A DNA stretch of 42,455 bases from Candidatus Azophilus lithoversatilis (GTDB lineage: Bacteria > Pseudomonadota > Gammaproteobacteria > Pseudomonadales > Azotimanducaceae). Below the pieces are notes generated by a model, which made no database searches, had not been told where the DNA came from, and saw only the letters and a list, made by a program, of their open reading frames with translations. The DNA is taken from positions 109,492 through 151,946 of the forward strand of contig JAQAJJ010000006.1 in the NCBI GenBank assembly GCA_028278675.1, in the 5' to 3' direction. Of the stretch, positions 26,913-34,331 are shown in pieces. Every line of letters begins with the position of its first letter. Position 1 is the first letter of the stretch. Made by a program: the position numbers and the translations under genes.

Positions 26913-27179
26913 TCAAGAGTCGTTGTGATAGCGGCAGGCGACGATGCACACTTGGGCATGGTCCACCGAGTAAACCAAGCGGTGCGTGCGGTCGATGCGT
27001 CTCGACCAGAGACCGCTTAAGTTCTCCTTCAAGGCCTCTGGCTGGCCGATGCCCTCGAACGGTGAGCGCAAGACATCTGCGATCAGCCGATTGATGCGCC
27101 TTGGCATTCGCTTGTCCTGCCCCTGCCAATACAGGTAGTCGTTCCAAGCTGCGTTGGTCCAAGCCAGCGTTCTACTCAC
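26913..27179 (-). CDS. yoeB: YoeB-family toxin (ribosome-dependent mRNA interferase)
   Basis: An 88-residue full-length YoeB. It keeps WNDYLYWQ, KRINxLI-type helix ([10 protein letters not shown]), [29 protein letters not shown] and CRYH. Residues equivalent to the E. coli catalytic Glu46, Arg65 and His83 are E48, R67 and H85. YoeB enters the ribosomal A site and cuts mRNA. The GTG start overlaps the antitoxin stop (GTGAGTAG), the normal operon overlap; TTG 27182 is an alternative. The upstream antitoxin is missing its N-terminal half, so regulation of this toxin is probably abnormal. Confidence 0.92.
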   Translation of the reverse strand: MSRTLAWTNAAWNDYLYWQGQDKRMPRRINRLIADVLRSPFEGIGQPEALKENLSGLWSRRIDRTHRLVYSVDHAQVCIVACRYHNDS

Positions 27180-27363
27180 CAAGCGTACCGCGTTCGACGG
27201 TTTCGCCGGCGCGGAGCTGCCTGATGGAATCCGTCAGATGGGCCGCGTTGGCTGGCGACCTGAGAAGATGCATGGTTTCCACCAAGCTGTTGTAGTAATC
27301 AAGGGACATGACCACGGCATCGCCGGGCTCAAGGGCGTCCCGCCTTCGCTGGCGTGTGGACTC
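27172..27363 (-). pseudogene. yefM: YefM antitoxin, C-terminal half only
   Basis: The frame ends with [38 protein letters not shown] and a stop at 27174-27172, which matches the toxin-binding C-terminal half of YefM. The DNA-binding N-terminal domain (about 35-40 residues) is absent: the frame runs back directly into the stop codon of the SDR gene at 27366. Translation could still begin at ATG 27309, giving 45 residues that include the YoeB-binding region. A rearrangement that joined the SDR gene to the module is the likely cause. Whether the fragment neutralises the toxin cannot be told. Confidence 0.85.
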
Positions 27364-28137
27364 CTAGTTGGGCTGTCCCCCAGCCACGTCGATGAACTGG
27401 CCGGTGGTCCATTCGGCGGCGGGCGAGGCGAAGAACACCGCGGCGGCGGCGCAGTCCTCGGGTCGTCCGGTGCGGCCCAAGGGAATGACCGGGCCGAAGT
27501 TGTCCACGGCATCCTGTTCGGAGATTTTCATGGTCTCCACCAGCATCTCGGTGACGATGATGCCGGGCGCGATGCAGTTGACGGTGATGCCCTTGGGCGC
27601 AAGCTCCACGGCCAGCGTGCGGGTCATGCTGATCATGCCCATGTTGGCCGCCGAATAGACGCCGAAGCCCGGCGAGGGCTTGTGGGCGGCGATGGAGATG
27701 ATGTTGATGATGCGTCCGCCGTCCTCCATGCGCTTGGCGGCCTGCTGCGAACCCCACCACTTGGTCTTCATGTTAAGCGCAAGCTGCTCATCGAACTTCT
27801 CCATGGAGATGTCCGGCAGGGTGTGCATCTTGCGGTCGAGATTGCCACCGGCGTTGTTGACCATGATGTCGAGGCGTCCGAAGTCATCGACCACTTGGTC
27901 GAGCACCTTGGGGATGGCGGTGAAGTCCATCACGTCGGCGGACAGGCCCAACCCCCGTTGGCCGCGCTCCTCGATCTCCCTGGCGACCGCGTCCACCTCG
28001 TGCTGGCGCCGTGCCACCACGACGACGTCGGCCCCGCAATCGGCCAAGGCGAGGGCGATGCCGCGGCCGATGCCGCGTCCGCCACCGGTGACCACCGCGA
28101 CCTTGCCGTCGAGTCGAAACTGTTCGTACATGCCCAT
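27364..28137 (-). CDS. SDR-family protein lacking the catalytic lysine
   Basis: A 257-residue SDR. The cofactor motif TGGGRGIG is at about 16-23, NNAGG near 95, and the active-site region reads IISIAAHKPSPGFGVYSAAN. The catalytic YxxxK is therefore YSAAN: tyrosine is kept and lysine replaced by asparagine, which in classical SDRs would severely weaken catalysis. The rest, including VNCIAPGIIVTEM and the C-terminal FIDVAGGQ, is intact. ATG 28137 (MGMYEQFRLDGK) follows GAGGGGA. Its first 11 codons and upstream region are duplicated (see the 165-bp repeat). Its 3' end abuts the truncated antitoxin. Confidence 0.85.
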   Translation of the reverse strand: MGMYEQFRLDGKVAVVTGGGRGIGRGIALALADCGADVVVVARRQHEVDAVAREIEERGQRGLGLSADVMDFTAIPKVLDQVVDDFGRLDIMVNNAGGNLDRKMHTLPDISMEKFDEQLALNMKTKWWGSQQAAKRMEDGGRIINIISIAAHKPSPGFGVYSAANMGMISMTRTLAVELAPKGITVNCIAPGIIVTEMLVETMKISEQDAVDNFGPVIPLGRTGRPEDCAAAAVFFASPAAEWTTGQFIDVAGGQPN

Positions 28138-28434
28138 GGCATTCCCCTCAAGAAAAAGCGCAAGCCTAGCCTGATGGGTGGTTTGGGGCAATTGCGGGCC
28201 TGCGGCCCGTTCGAGTTTGGCTGACGCCAAACTCGGCGTGCGATCGGGGGCTTGGCGATCTCAGGGCGTGCCGTCGAGTCGAAACTGTTCGTGCATGCCC
28301 ATTGCATTCCCCTCAAGAAAACGCGCAAGCCTAGTCTGATGGGTGGTCTGGGGCATTTGCGGGCCTGCGGCCCGTTCGAGTTTGGCTGACGCCAAACTCG
28401 GCGTGCGATCGGGGGCTTGGCGATCTCGGGGCGG
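28105..28434. repeat. 165-bp tandem duplication with paired hairpins
   Basis: Units 28105-28269 and 28270-28434 align without gaps and differ at only a few bases. Each unit contains the first 11 codons and ribosome binding site of the SDR gene (minus strand) and two hairpins: CGGGCC-TGC-GGCCCG (28195-28209) and GAGTTTGGC-TGAC-GCCAAACTC (28213-28234). The same hairpins recur at 28360-28374 and 28378-28399. The outer copy encodes only MGMHEQFRLDGTP before a stop. Together with the following inverted repeat, this fills most of the gene-free stretch 28138-28580. Confidence 0.9.
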
Positions 28435-28514
28435 GGCATGGCCATTCGACGGGTCGAGGGCGAAGGCCAAGCGGCTAGGCGAGGCGGGCCGAGTGTGCAA
28501 GGATAGCCGCCGTC

Positions 28515-28580
28515 GGTAGCGTCTCAGCTTGATTCACGTCGAGTTTTAAATTCCCACGTGAATCAAGCTGGGACCCTACC
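28515..28580. repeat. 25-bp-arm inverted repeat beside the GPH transporter gene
   Basis: The arms 28515-28539 and 28556-28580 are complementary at 23 of 25 positions, with the inner 15 bp perfect (CAGCTTGATTCACGT / ACGTGAATCAAGCTG). The 16-bp spacer is AT-rich. The right arm ends one base before the TTG start of the transporter gene. It could be a very short MITE, an element end, or a strong cruciform/terminator. Confidence 0.85.
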
Positions 28581-29969
28581 TTGGTGTTTGACGCCGCTGG
28601 AGCCGACTTGACCGCCGCCCGCCAACCCATTGCGAGACGCAAGCTGGTGCTCTTTGCCCTGCCGGAGTACGCGGTCTACCTCGGCAGCATCCCGGTTACC
28701 CTGTATCTGCCGTTCGTTTACGCCAAGGACTTCGGCCTCGAACTCGCCGACGTGGGGCTGATTCTGATGCTCGCCCGGGTCTCCGACGTGATCACCGATC
28801 CGCTGATCGGCTACCTGAGCGACCGCACCGGAGGCCGCTTTGGCCGGCGCAAGCCTTGGATGGCGGCGGGCTGCGTGCTGATGACCGCCTCGGCTTTCCT
28901 GCTCTTCAATCCAATCGGAACCGTGACCAACGCCTACCTGCTGGTCGGATCGATCAGCCTGTGGCTCGGCTGGACCCTGATCAACATTCCCTACTACGCT
29001 TGGGGCGCTGAACTCTCCGACAGCTACCATGAACGAACGCGCATCACTGGCTGGCGGCAGGCGTTTGCCTTTCTCGGCAATGTCAGCGTGCTCGCGGTCC
29101 CCGTACTGGCGGGTCAAGTGATCGGATACGGCAGCCTGCCTCGGGAGGGGCTGACCATCATCGGCGCCATGGCGCTGGTCGCCCTGCCGGTGATGATCAC
29201 GGCGACCCTACTAGGAGTCCGGGAACGCCCCAACCGGCGTCCGGTGCGCTCGCCGCTGATCGGCAATCTGCGCGTCATGCTGCGCAACGGTTCCTTCCTG
29301 CTGTTGTTCTTCGGCTTCCTGCTGCAGTCCTTGGGCACTGGCTGGGGCGGCGCCACTTTCATGCTGTTCGCCACCTACGTCATCGAAGCGGAAGCCCAAA
29401 CCCAAGCCATCCTGCTCGGCTACTACGGGTTCAACGTGATCTCCCTGCCGGTGTGGGTGGCCATCGCGCAGCGCATCGGCAAGAAACCCACTTGGGTGGC
29501 GGGCGGTGTTCTGTTCGTGTTTGTCACGCCCCTGTTCCTGTTGCTGGGCGGCGGTGACCTCGGCTGGTTCTTCTTGGTGCTCGCGCTCTATGGGATCGCC
29601 GGGGGCAACTTCGCCGCCATCTCCATGTCCATGAAGGCGGACGTGATCGAGATCGCCTCACGGCGCTCCGGGGAGGACATTGCCGCCTCCTACATCGCCG
29701 TCTGGTCATTGGGCCAGAAGCTGGTCGGCGCCTTGGCCCTCGGCTTGGCGCTGCCGCTGCTTCAGGCCTTGGGCTTCTCCGCCAGCGGCGGCAACAGCCC
29801 GGAGGACCTGCGCATGCTCTCCTACGTCTATGTGCTGCCGCCTTGGCTGTGCTATGCGTTGGCGGTGGTGGTGATCTGGCGCTATCCCATCTCCGCGGCG
29901 CGGCTGGCCAGCATCCGTGAGCGATTTGACCGGCGCGACGCACGGCGGGAGGCGGTGGCCGGCACTTGA
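28581..29969 (+). CDS. GPH-family sugar/cation symporter (MFS)
   Basis: A 462-residue membrane protein with about 12 hydrophobic segments. The GPH (glycoside-pentoside-hexuronide) signature is seen near residue 72: DPLIGYLSDRTGGRFGRRKP. The repeat-like SMKADVIEIASRRSGEDIAAS lies in the central-C-terminal half. These carriers move sugars or related organic solutes with Na+ or H+. The start is uncertain: TTG 28581 and GTG 28584 directly follow the inverted repeat, and no Shine-Dalgarno is visible, so the natural 5' end may have been replaced. The substrate is unknown. It is followed by the P450 gene after 149 bp. Confidence 0.85.
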   Translation: MVFDAAGADLTAARQPIARRKLVLFALPEYAVYLGSIPVTLYLPFVYAKDFGLELADVGLILMLARVSDVITDPLIGYLSDRTGGRFGRRKPWMAAGCVLMTASAFLLFNPIGTVTNAYLLVGSISLWLGWTLINIPYYAWGAELSDSYHERTRITGWRQAFAFLGNVSVLAVPVLAGQVIGYGSLPREGLTIIGAMALVALPVMITATLLGVRERPNRRPVRSPLIGNLRVMLRNGSFLLLFFGFLLQSLGTGWGGATFMLFATYVIEAEAQTQAILLGYYGFNVISLPVWVAIAQRIGKKPTWVAGGVLFVFVTPLFLLLGGGDLGWFFLVLALYGIAGGNFAAISMSMKADVIEIASRRSGEDIAASYIAVWSLGQKLVGALALGLALPLLQALGFSASGGNSPEDLRMLSYVYVLPPWLCYALAVVVIWRYPISAARLASIRERFDRRDARREAVAGT

Positions 29970-30118
29970 TTTGCCAGCACCCGCCCACCGGTTAAACTCG
30001 TCCGCCGCGCTGAGTCGCGAAGCGACCCCATCGCGTACCCGGCAGGGGAAGCTCGGACACCTTGCCAGACAACCCCATCTCGGCCATTCTAGGTCCCTTT
30101 CATGGGAGGAGGGATCCA

Positions 30119-31441
30119 TTGAAGACCCCTAATCACGAGCTCAGTCCGATGCAATGTCCGATGACGCTTGCCGATGTGGATTTGTTCGGTCCAGGTGCGC
30201 CGGAGCATTGGTACGAGGCCTATGAAATCCTGCATCGCGAAGCCCCCGTGCACCGCTTGCCGGGCGAAGGTCCCGCCCCGGACAAGGACGCCTACATCTT
30301 GACCAAGTACGACGACATCGCCTTGGTGGTGCGCGACCCGGTGCGCTTTCCGCCACTGATGTCGCTGGGGCTTAGGGAACTCAACGCATCGGGTGTCTCG
30401 CCGGAAGACGTGCCCAACCTCAACACCATGATGGCGTCGATGATGACGCTGCGCCCGACCAACGCGCTGTACCGCTCCCATCGCCAGGAATTGACCGATC
30501 CTTGGGTGGGGCCGGGTGCCTCCCGCAACGCGGAAATGATCACCGGCCATGTGAACGATCTGATCGGCAGCTGGATCGACAACGACGCTGGCGAGGTGGA
30601 GTTCATCTCTGAATTCGCCCGGCCGCTGCCGCAGCGGGTGATGAACAGCATCCTCGGCTTCCCCCAGGCGGACATCGTGTTGGTGGAGAAGTGGGGTGCT
30701 GCCCAGGTGGCGCCTTTTGTCTATGGCGAGGGACACCGCAACATCCTGAATGACGAGCAGGTTCGCGAGCAGTTCGAGGCCCTCGACGAGTTTGCCGACT
30801 ACGTGCAAGCGCACATCGAGGACCGCCGCCGCCGTCCGAAAGACGACATGATCACCTTCTTGACCCAGGTGACCTATGAAGCCTTGGGCCGCAGGCTGAC
30901 TGACTTGGAGATCAACGGCATCGTTTACGCGATGGTCATCGGCGGGCTGGAGACCACCCAGTACGCCATCGAGGAGCAGGCGCAATTGCTGTGCGAGCGG
31001 GAGGGCGTGTTTGATGCCATCAAGCGGGACCGCAGCAAGCTGCGCCATTTCACGGAGGAGGGGATGCGCCTGCGTTCGCCCACCCAAGGGCTGTCGACCC
31101 GCATCACCACCCAGGATGAGGTTTTTCAGGGCGTCACCGTGCCGGCGGGTTCGCAACTGCACCTGCGCTGGGCGGCTGGCAACATCGATGAGGAGGAGTT
31201 CGAGTGCCCTCATGAACTTAAGCTCGATCGCAAAGCGGTCAGCCGCCACCTGACGTTTTCCCAAGGCCCGCGGGTTTGTCCCGGTGCCCATCTCTCAAGG
31301 CTCGAGCAAGTGATTGCTTGGGATAGGCTGCTGGACAACATCGAACATCTCGAGTATGCGCCGGGCAACCGCTTCATGCACCAGCCGGGCATCATGCTGG
31401 GCACGCTCGAACTGAAGCTTCGGTTCACGAAGGGCGCTTAG
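30119..31441 (+). CDS. Cytochrome P450
   Basis: A 440-residue P450. The I-helix oxygen-binding motif is GGLETTQ near residue 282, the ExxR motif is EEGMR near 320, and the heme-binding loop FSQGPRVCPGAHL near 380 holds the cysteine ligand. P450s hydroxylate hydrophobic substrates using electrons from a ferredoxin, which is not encoded nearby. I chose TTG 30119 because GGGAGGAGGG (30104-30113) sits 5 nt before it; an ATG at 30062 in the same frame has no ribosome binding site. It is followed 1 bp later by an SDR gene, so substrate hydroxylation followed by alcohol oxidation is plausible. Confidence 0.9.
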   Translation: MKTPNHELSPMQCPMTLADVDLFGPGAPEHWYEAYEILHREAPVHRLPGEGPAPDKDAYILTKYDDIALVVRDPVRFPPLMSLGLRELNASGVSPEDVPNLNTMMASMMTLRPTNALYRSHRQELTDPWVGPGASRNAEMITGHVNDLIGSWIDNDAGEVEFISEFARPLPQRVMNSILGFPQADIVLVEKWGAAQVAPFVYGEGHRNILNDEQVREQFEALDEFADYVQAHIEDRRRRPKDDMITFLTQVTYEALGRRLTDLEINGIVYAMVIGGLETTQYAIEEQAQLLCEREGVFDAIKRDRSKLRHFTEEGMRLRSPTQGLSTRITTQDEVFQGVTVPAGSQLHLRWAAGNIDEEEFECPHELKLDRKAVSRHLTFSQGPRVCPGAHLSRLEQVIAWDRLLDNIEHLEYAPGNRFMHQPGIMLGTLELKLRFTKGA

Positions 31442-31442
31442 G

Positions 31443-32219
31443 ATGCAACTGCAAGGCCGGATGGCGGCGGTGACGGGCGGTACGGCGGGCATTGGCCGCG
31501 GCATCGTCGAGGCTTTTGTTGCCGAGGGCGCCAAGGTGGCGCTCATGGCCCGCAACCCGGACAAGGCCCGGCGGACGCTTGAGGAAATTGATGCGGGCGA
31601 CGCGGCAGTCTTCATACCCGGTGACGCCACCGTGCAGGCCGATGTCGAAGGCTTTATCGACCAAGCGGTGAAGCGTCTCGGGCAGGTGGACGTGCTGGTC
31701 AACAACGCGGGCGGCGCCGGCGACCTGCAGCCGCTGGTGGACCTCTCCGACGAGGCCTTTGACCTGGCGATCAAGTGGAACCTTTACTCCACCTTCTGGG
31801 CCTGTCGCCGGGTGCTGCCCGGCATGCTGGAGCGCGGCTTCGGGCGCATCGTCAACATCTCGTCCGTTGAGGGCAAGATTGGCAAGCCGGTGTTCACGGC
31901 CTACAGCGCGGCCAAGCACGCGGTCAACGGCATGACCAAGTCGCTGGCGCAGGAAGTCGGCGCCCAAGGCGTCACGGTCAACGCCATTTGCCCGGGCTTG
32001 GTCATCACCGACATCGTCAAGGACAACGGCCCCGCCACAGCCAAGGCGATGGGCCTGACCTTTGAGGAGATGGTGGATCTGTTCGCCCAGGAATCGGCCA
32101 TCAAGCGGCCCAACACTGTTGAGGAGGTGGCTGCCGCCGCGGTGCTGCTCGCCAGCGAAGCGGGGGGCGGCATCACGGGCGCCACCCTGAGCGTGGATGG
32201 CGGAACCGCGCCCTACTGA
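31443..32219 (+). CDS. Short-chain dehydrogenase/reductase
   Basis: A 258-residue classical SDR with complete motifs: TGGTAGIG near residues 11-18, NNAGG near 88, the catalytic Ser in NISSVEG, YSAAK as YxxxK, and VNAICPGLVITDIV. The C-terminal TGATLSVDGGTAPY is typical. It begins 1 bp after the P450 stop (overlapping transcript) and its end overlaps the AlkB gene by 23 bp. It probably oxidises the alcohol made by the P450, although that link is inferred from position only. Confidence 0.9.
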   Translation: MQLQGRMAAVTGGTAGIGRGIVEAFVAEGAKVALMARNPDKARRTLEEIDAGDAAVFIPGDATVQADVEGFIDQAVKRLGQVDVLVNNAGGAGDLQPLVDLSDEAFDLAIKWNLYSTFWACRRVLPGMLERGFGRIVNISSVEGKIGKPVFTAYSAAKHAVNGMTKSLAQEVGAQGVTVNAICPGLVITDIVKDNGPATAKAMGLTFEEMVDLFAQESAIKRPNTVEEVAAAAVLLASEAGGGITGATLSVDGGTAPY

Positions 32220-32832
32220 GGGTCTGGCTGGAATTGAAGTCATCGAACTGCCCGGTGGCAGGGTTCGCTGTGTGGAACGGCTCTTCTCCAGCGCCGAAAG
32301 CGAGCGCTTGTTTTCGGCGTTGCGCGACGCAACCCCGTGGCGGCAGCAGGAAATCCGCATCTTTGGCCGCCAACGGCGCCAGCCCCGCCTGACCGCGTGG
32401 CATGGCGACGCCGGCGCCCAGTACCGCTATTCCGGCATTCAGCTCGACCCCGAGCCTTGGACCGCGGACTTGCTGACGGTCAAGGAGCGGATTGAGGCAG
32501 TTTCGGGCATCCGCTTCAACAGCGTGCTGCTGAACTACTATCGAGATGGCCGGGACAGCATGGGCTGGCACAGCGACGACGAACCCGAACTCGGCGCAAA
32601 CCCGTTGATCGGCTCTGTCAGCCTAGGTGCCGCCCGGCGCTTTCGGATGCGCCACAAGGCCGATCCCCGCCGGCAAATGGCTTGGGATTTGCCGGGTGGC
32701 AGCTACTTCGAAATGGGCGGCGCCCTGCAAAGGCACTGGCGGCACTGCGTCCCCAAGGTGGCGTCCAAAGCGGGCGTCGGCCCGCGCATCAATTTGACGT
32801 TTCGCCGGGTTGCAGCGACGCCATTACCTTGA
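32197..32832 (+). CDS. AlkB-like 2-oxoglutarate/Fe(II) dioxygenase
   Basis: A 211-residue AlkB-family protein of the ALKBH2/3-like type. The iron ligands are in MGWHSDDEPELG (HxD) and a distal His in HWRHCVPK; the 2-oxoglutarate arginine is in RINLTFR. The N-terminal half has the substrate lid RQRRQPRLTAWHGD. Such enzymes remove alkyl lesions from nucleic acids by oxidative demethylation. ATG 32197 lies inside the end of the SDR gene; no other in-frame start precedes the domain. Its last codons overlap the antisense ADP-ribosylglycohydrolase remnant. Confidence 0.9.
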   Translation: MAEPRPTEGLAGIEVIELPGGRVRCVERLFSSAESERLFSALRDATPWRQQEIRIFGRQRRQPRLTAWHGDAGAQYRYSGIQLDPEPWTADLLTVKERIEAVSGIRFNSVLLNYYRDGRDSMGWHSDDEPELGANPLIGSVSLGAARRFRMRHKADPRRQMAWDLPGGSYFEMGGALQRHWRHCVPKVASKAGVGPRINLTFRRVAATPLP

Positions 32833-33208
32833 GGATTCGGGTGGCCGGATCGTCCAGGCTGAGTTCGGATTGGCCGGCGAGGTTGACGCCCACCCGGCCC
32901 TGCCAAGGTCGAAGCCAAGGGTCTGGAATGGGCTTGCCCTGCAGTCCCCAGAGTCCGCCGATGGTGGTGCCGTTGCAGTGGGTGTCGAGCCCCGCGGTCA
33001 CCGCATCGCCGATGGCCGCCCCAAAGTCATCGGGATGGGACAGCAGGGACCACGCGACGATGGCGACGTTGTTGAGCGTGTGGACTGGCGATAGGTCCGC
33101 ATAGCGGGCGCCGATTTTGGCTCCGCCGTCGGAACCGTTCCTTAAGGCGCATTCTACCCTGCCGAAGGTGACCGTATAATTCAGTGGCTCACCACCTCGA
33201 GGCTTCAA
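32789..33208 (-). pseudogene. ADP-ribosylglycohydrolase remnant (C-terminal part)
   Basis: The frame shows SPVHTLNNVAIVAWSLL, then a region matching the C-terminal signature of ADP-ribosylglycohydrolases (DTHCNGTTIGGLWG, where the family has DTDCNGATxG), and ends with NLAGQSELSLDDPATRI. The N-terminal two thirds, including the first metal site, are missing: families of this type have 300-500 residues but only about 120 recognisable residues remain. A TTG at 33208 could start a 139-residue product. DTHCN changes a metal-binding Asp to His, another sign of decay. Its 3' end overlaps alkB by 44 bp. Confidence 0.75.
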
Positions 33209-33290
33209 TCTTGCGGCTAGCCGGGCTCAGTTTTCTGGATCGCGGGACCAGGCTGCCACCTAAGCCAACTTTTGCGCCCGGCGGCAGGAT
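33209..33290 (-). promoter_or_regulatory. Degenerate copy of the glcB-type leader
   Basis: Read on the minus strand it contains GGGCGCAAAAGTTGGCT, then CCTGGTCCCGCGATC and CAGAAAACTGAG, in the order of the glcB leader. The 5' TAACGAGGCGATGCCT block is not recognisable, and the pairing of the CCT block with the ribosome binding site is lost. It sits directly upstream of the ADP-ribosylglycohydrolase remnant, so it may be a decayed leader. Confidence 0.45.
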
Positions 33291-33293
33291 CTG

Positions 33294-34331
33294 ATGCGGC
33301 TTGCCATCGAGATTGGCGCCGCCCGGCCCGACAATCTGGCTCTCTTGGTGGATTGGGTGCGCCACGCGGAAGGTCTGGGCGTGGCGTTGGCGTTTTCTGC
33401 GGAGGCGTGGTGGAGCGACGCGGCAACGCCGCTGGCCTACTTGGCCGACAGGACCGAGCGCATCGGGCTGGCCACCGGCATCATGCAGGTCACCGCCCGG
33501 ACCCCGGCCATGACCGCCATGACCGCATTGACGCTGCATGATCTTACCGGTGGACGGTTTGCGCTCGGCTTGGGCGCGAGCGGGCCGCAGGTGGTGGAGG
33601 GGCTGCACGGGGTTGCCTATCGCACCCCCTTGGCCCGGCTTAGGGAGACCGTGGACATTTGCCGCATGATCTTCGCCGGCGAGAAGGTGAGCTACCAAGG
33701 CAAGGTCTTTCAACTGCCCCTGCCGGACAGCGAAGGCAAGGCGCTGCGCATCGCCCACGAGCCGGCCGACGTGCCGATCTACTTGGCCACCTTGGGCCCG
33801 AACGCGCTTCGATACACGGGAGCGGCGGCGAACGGCTGGCTCGGCACGTCGTTTTCTCCGGATCATCCCGAGGCCCATCTGGAGTTCCTTCGCGAAGGCG
33901 CGGACCAAGCCGGACGGGCGCTGGCCGAACTCGATCTGTGCGTCTCGGCGCGAGTCGAGATTGGCGACGACGTGGAGGACATGATCCAGCGCCGCAAGCG
34001 GAGCGTTGCCTTCAATCTAGGGGGCATGGGGTCGGCCACCACCAATTTCTACAACGATGCCTATCGGCGGGCAGGCTATGTTGAGGATGCCAGAGCTGTG
34101 CAATCCTTGTGGTTGGCCGGTCGGCGCGAAGACGCTGCCGAACGGGTGCCGGACGCCTTGGTGACGGCGTTTCAGGCGCTCGGCACCGCCGATATGGTGC
34201 GCGAGCGGCTGCGCAGCTACCGCGACGTGGGCGTGACCACTCTCAAGCTCGGCCTCGACAGCGCCCCGCTCGGGCCGCCCCGTTTTGAACTGCTCGAACA
34301 GATCACCGACCTGATGGAGGACATCACGTGA
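33294..34331 (+). CDS. LLM-class flavin-dependent oxidoreductase
   Basis: A 345-residue luciferase-like TIM barrel. Characteristic segments are IGLATGIMQVTARTPAMTAM, LHDLTGGRFALGLGASGPQVVEGLHG near residue 85, and VPIYLATLGPNALRYTGAAANGW (about 160-185). This family uses F420 or FMN to oxidise or reduce organic substrates; the lack of other F420 genes here leaves the cofactor open. ATG 33294 follows CAGGA. Its stop overlaps the GTG of the GST gene by 4 bp, so the two work from one mRNA and probably in one pathway. Confidence 0.88.
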   Translation: MRLAIEIGAARPDNLALLVDWVRHAEGLGVALAFSAEAWWSDAATPLAYLADRTERIGLATGIMQVTARTPAMTAMTALTLHDLTGGRFALGLGASGPQVVEGLHGVAYRTPLARLRETVDICRMIFAGEKVSYQGKVFQLPLPDSEGKALRIAHEPADVPIYLATLGPNALRYTGAAANGWLGTSFSPDHPEAHLEFLREGADQAGRALAELDLCVSARVEIGDDVEDMIQRRKRSVAFNLGGMGSATTNFYNDAYRRAGYVEDARAVQSLWLAGRREDAAERVPDALVTAFQALGTADMVRERLRSYRDVGVTTLKLGLDSAPLGPPRFELLEQITDLMEDIT

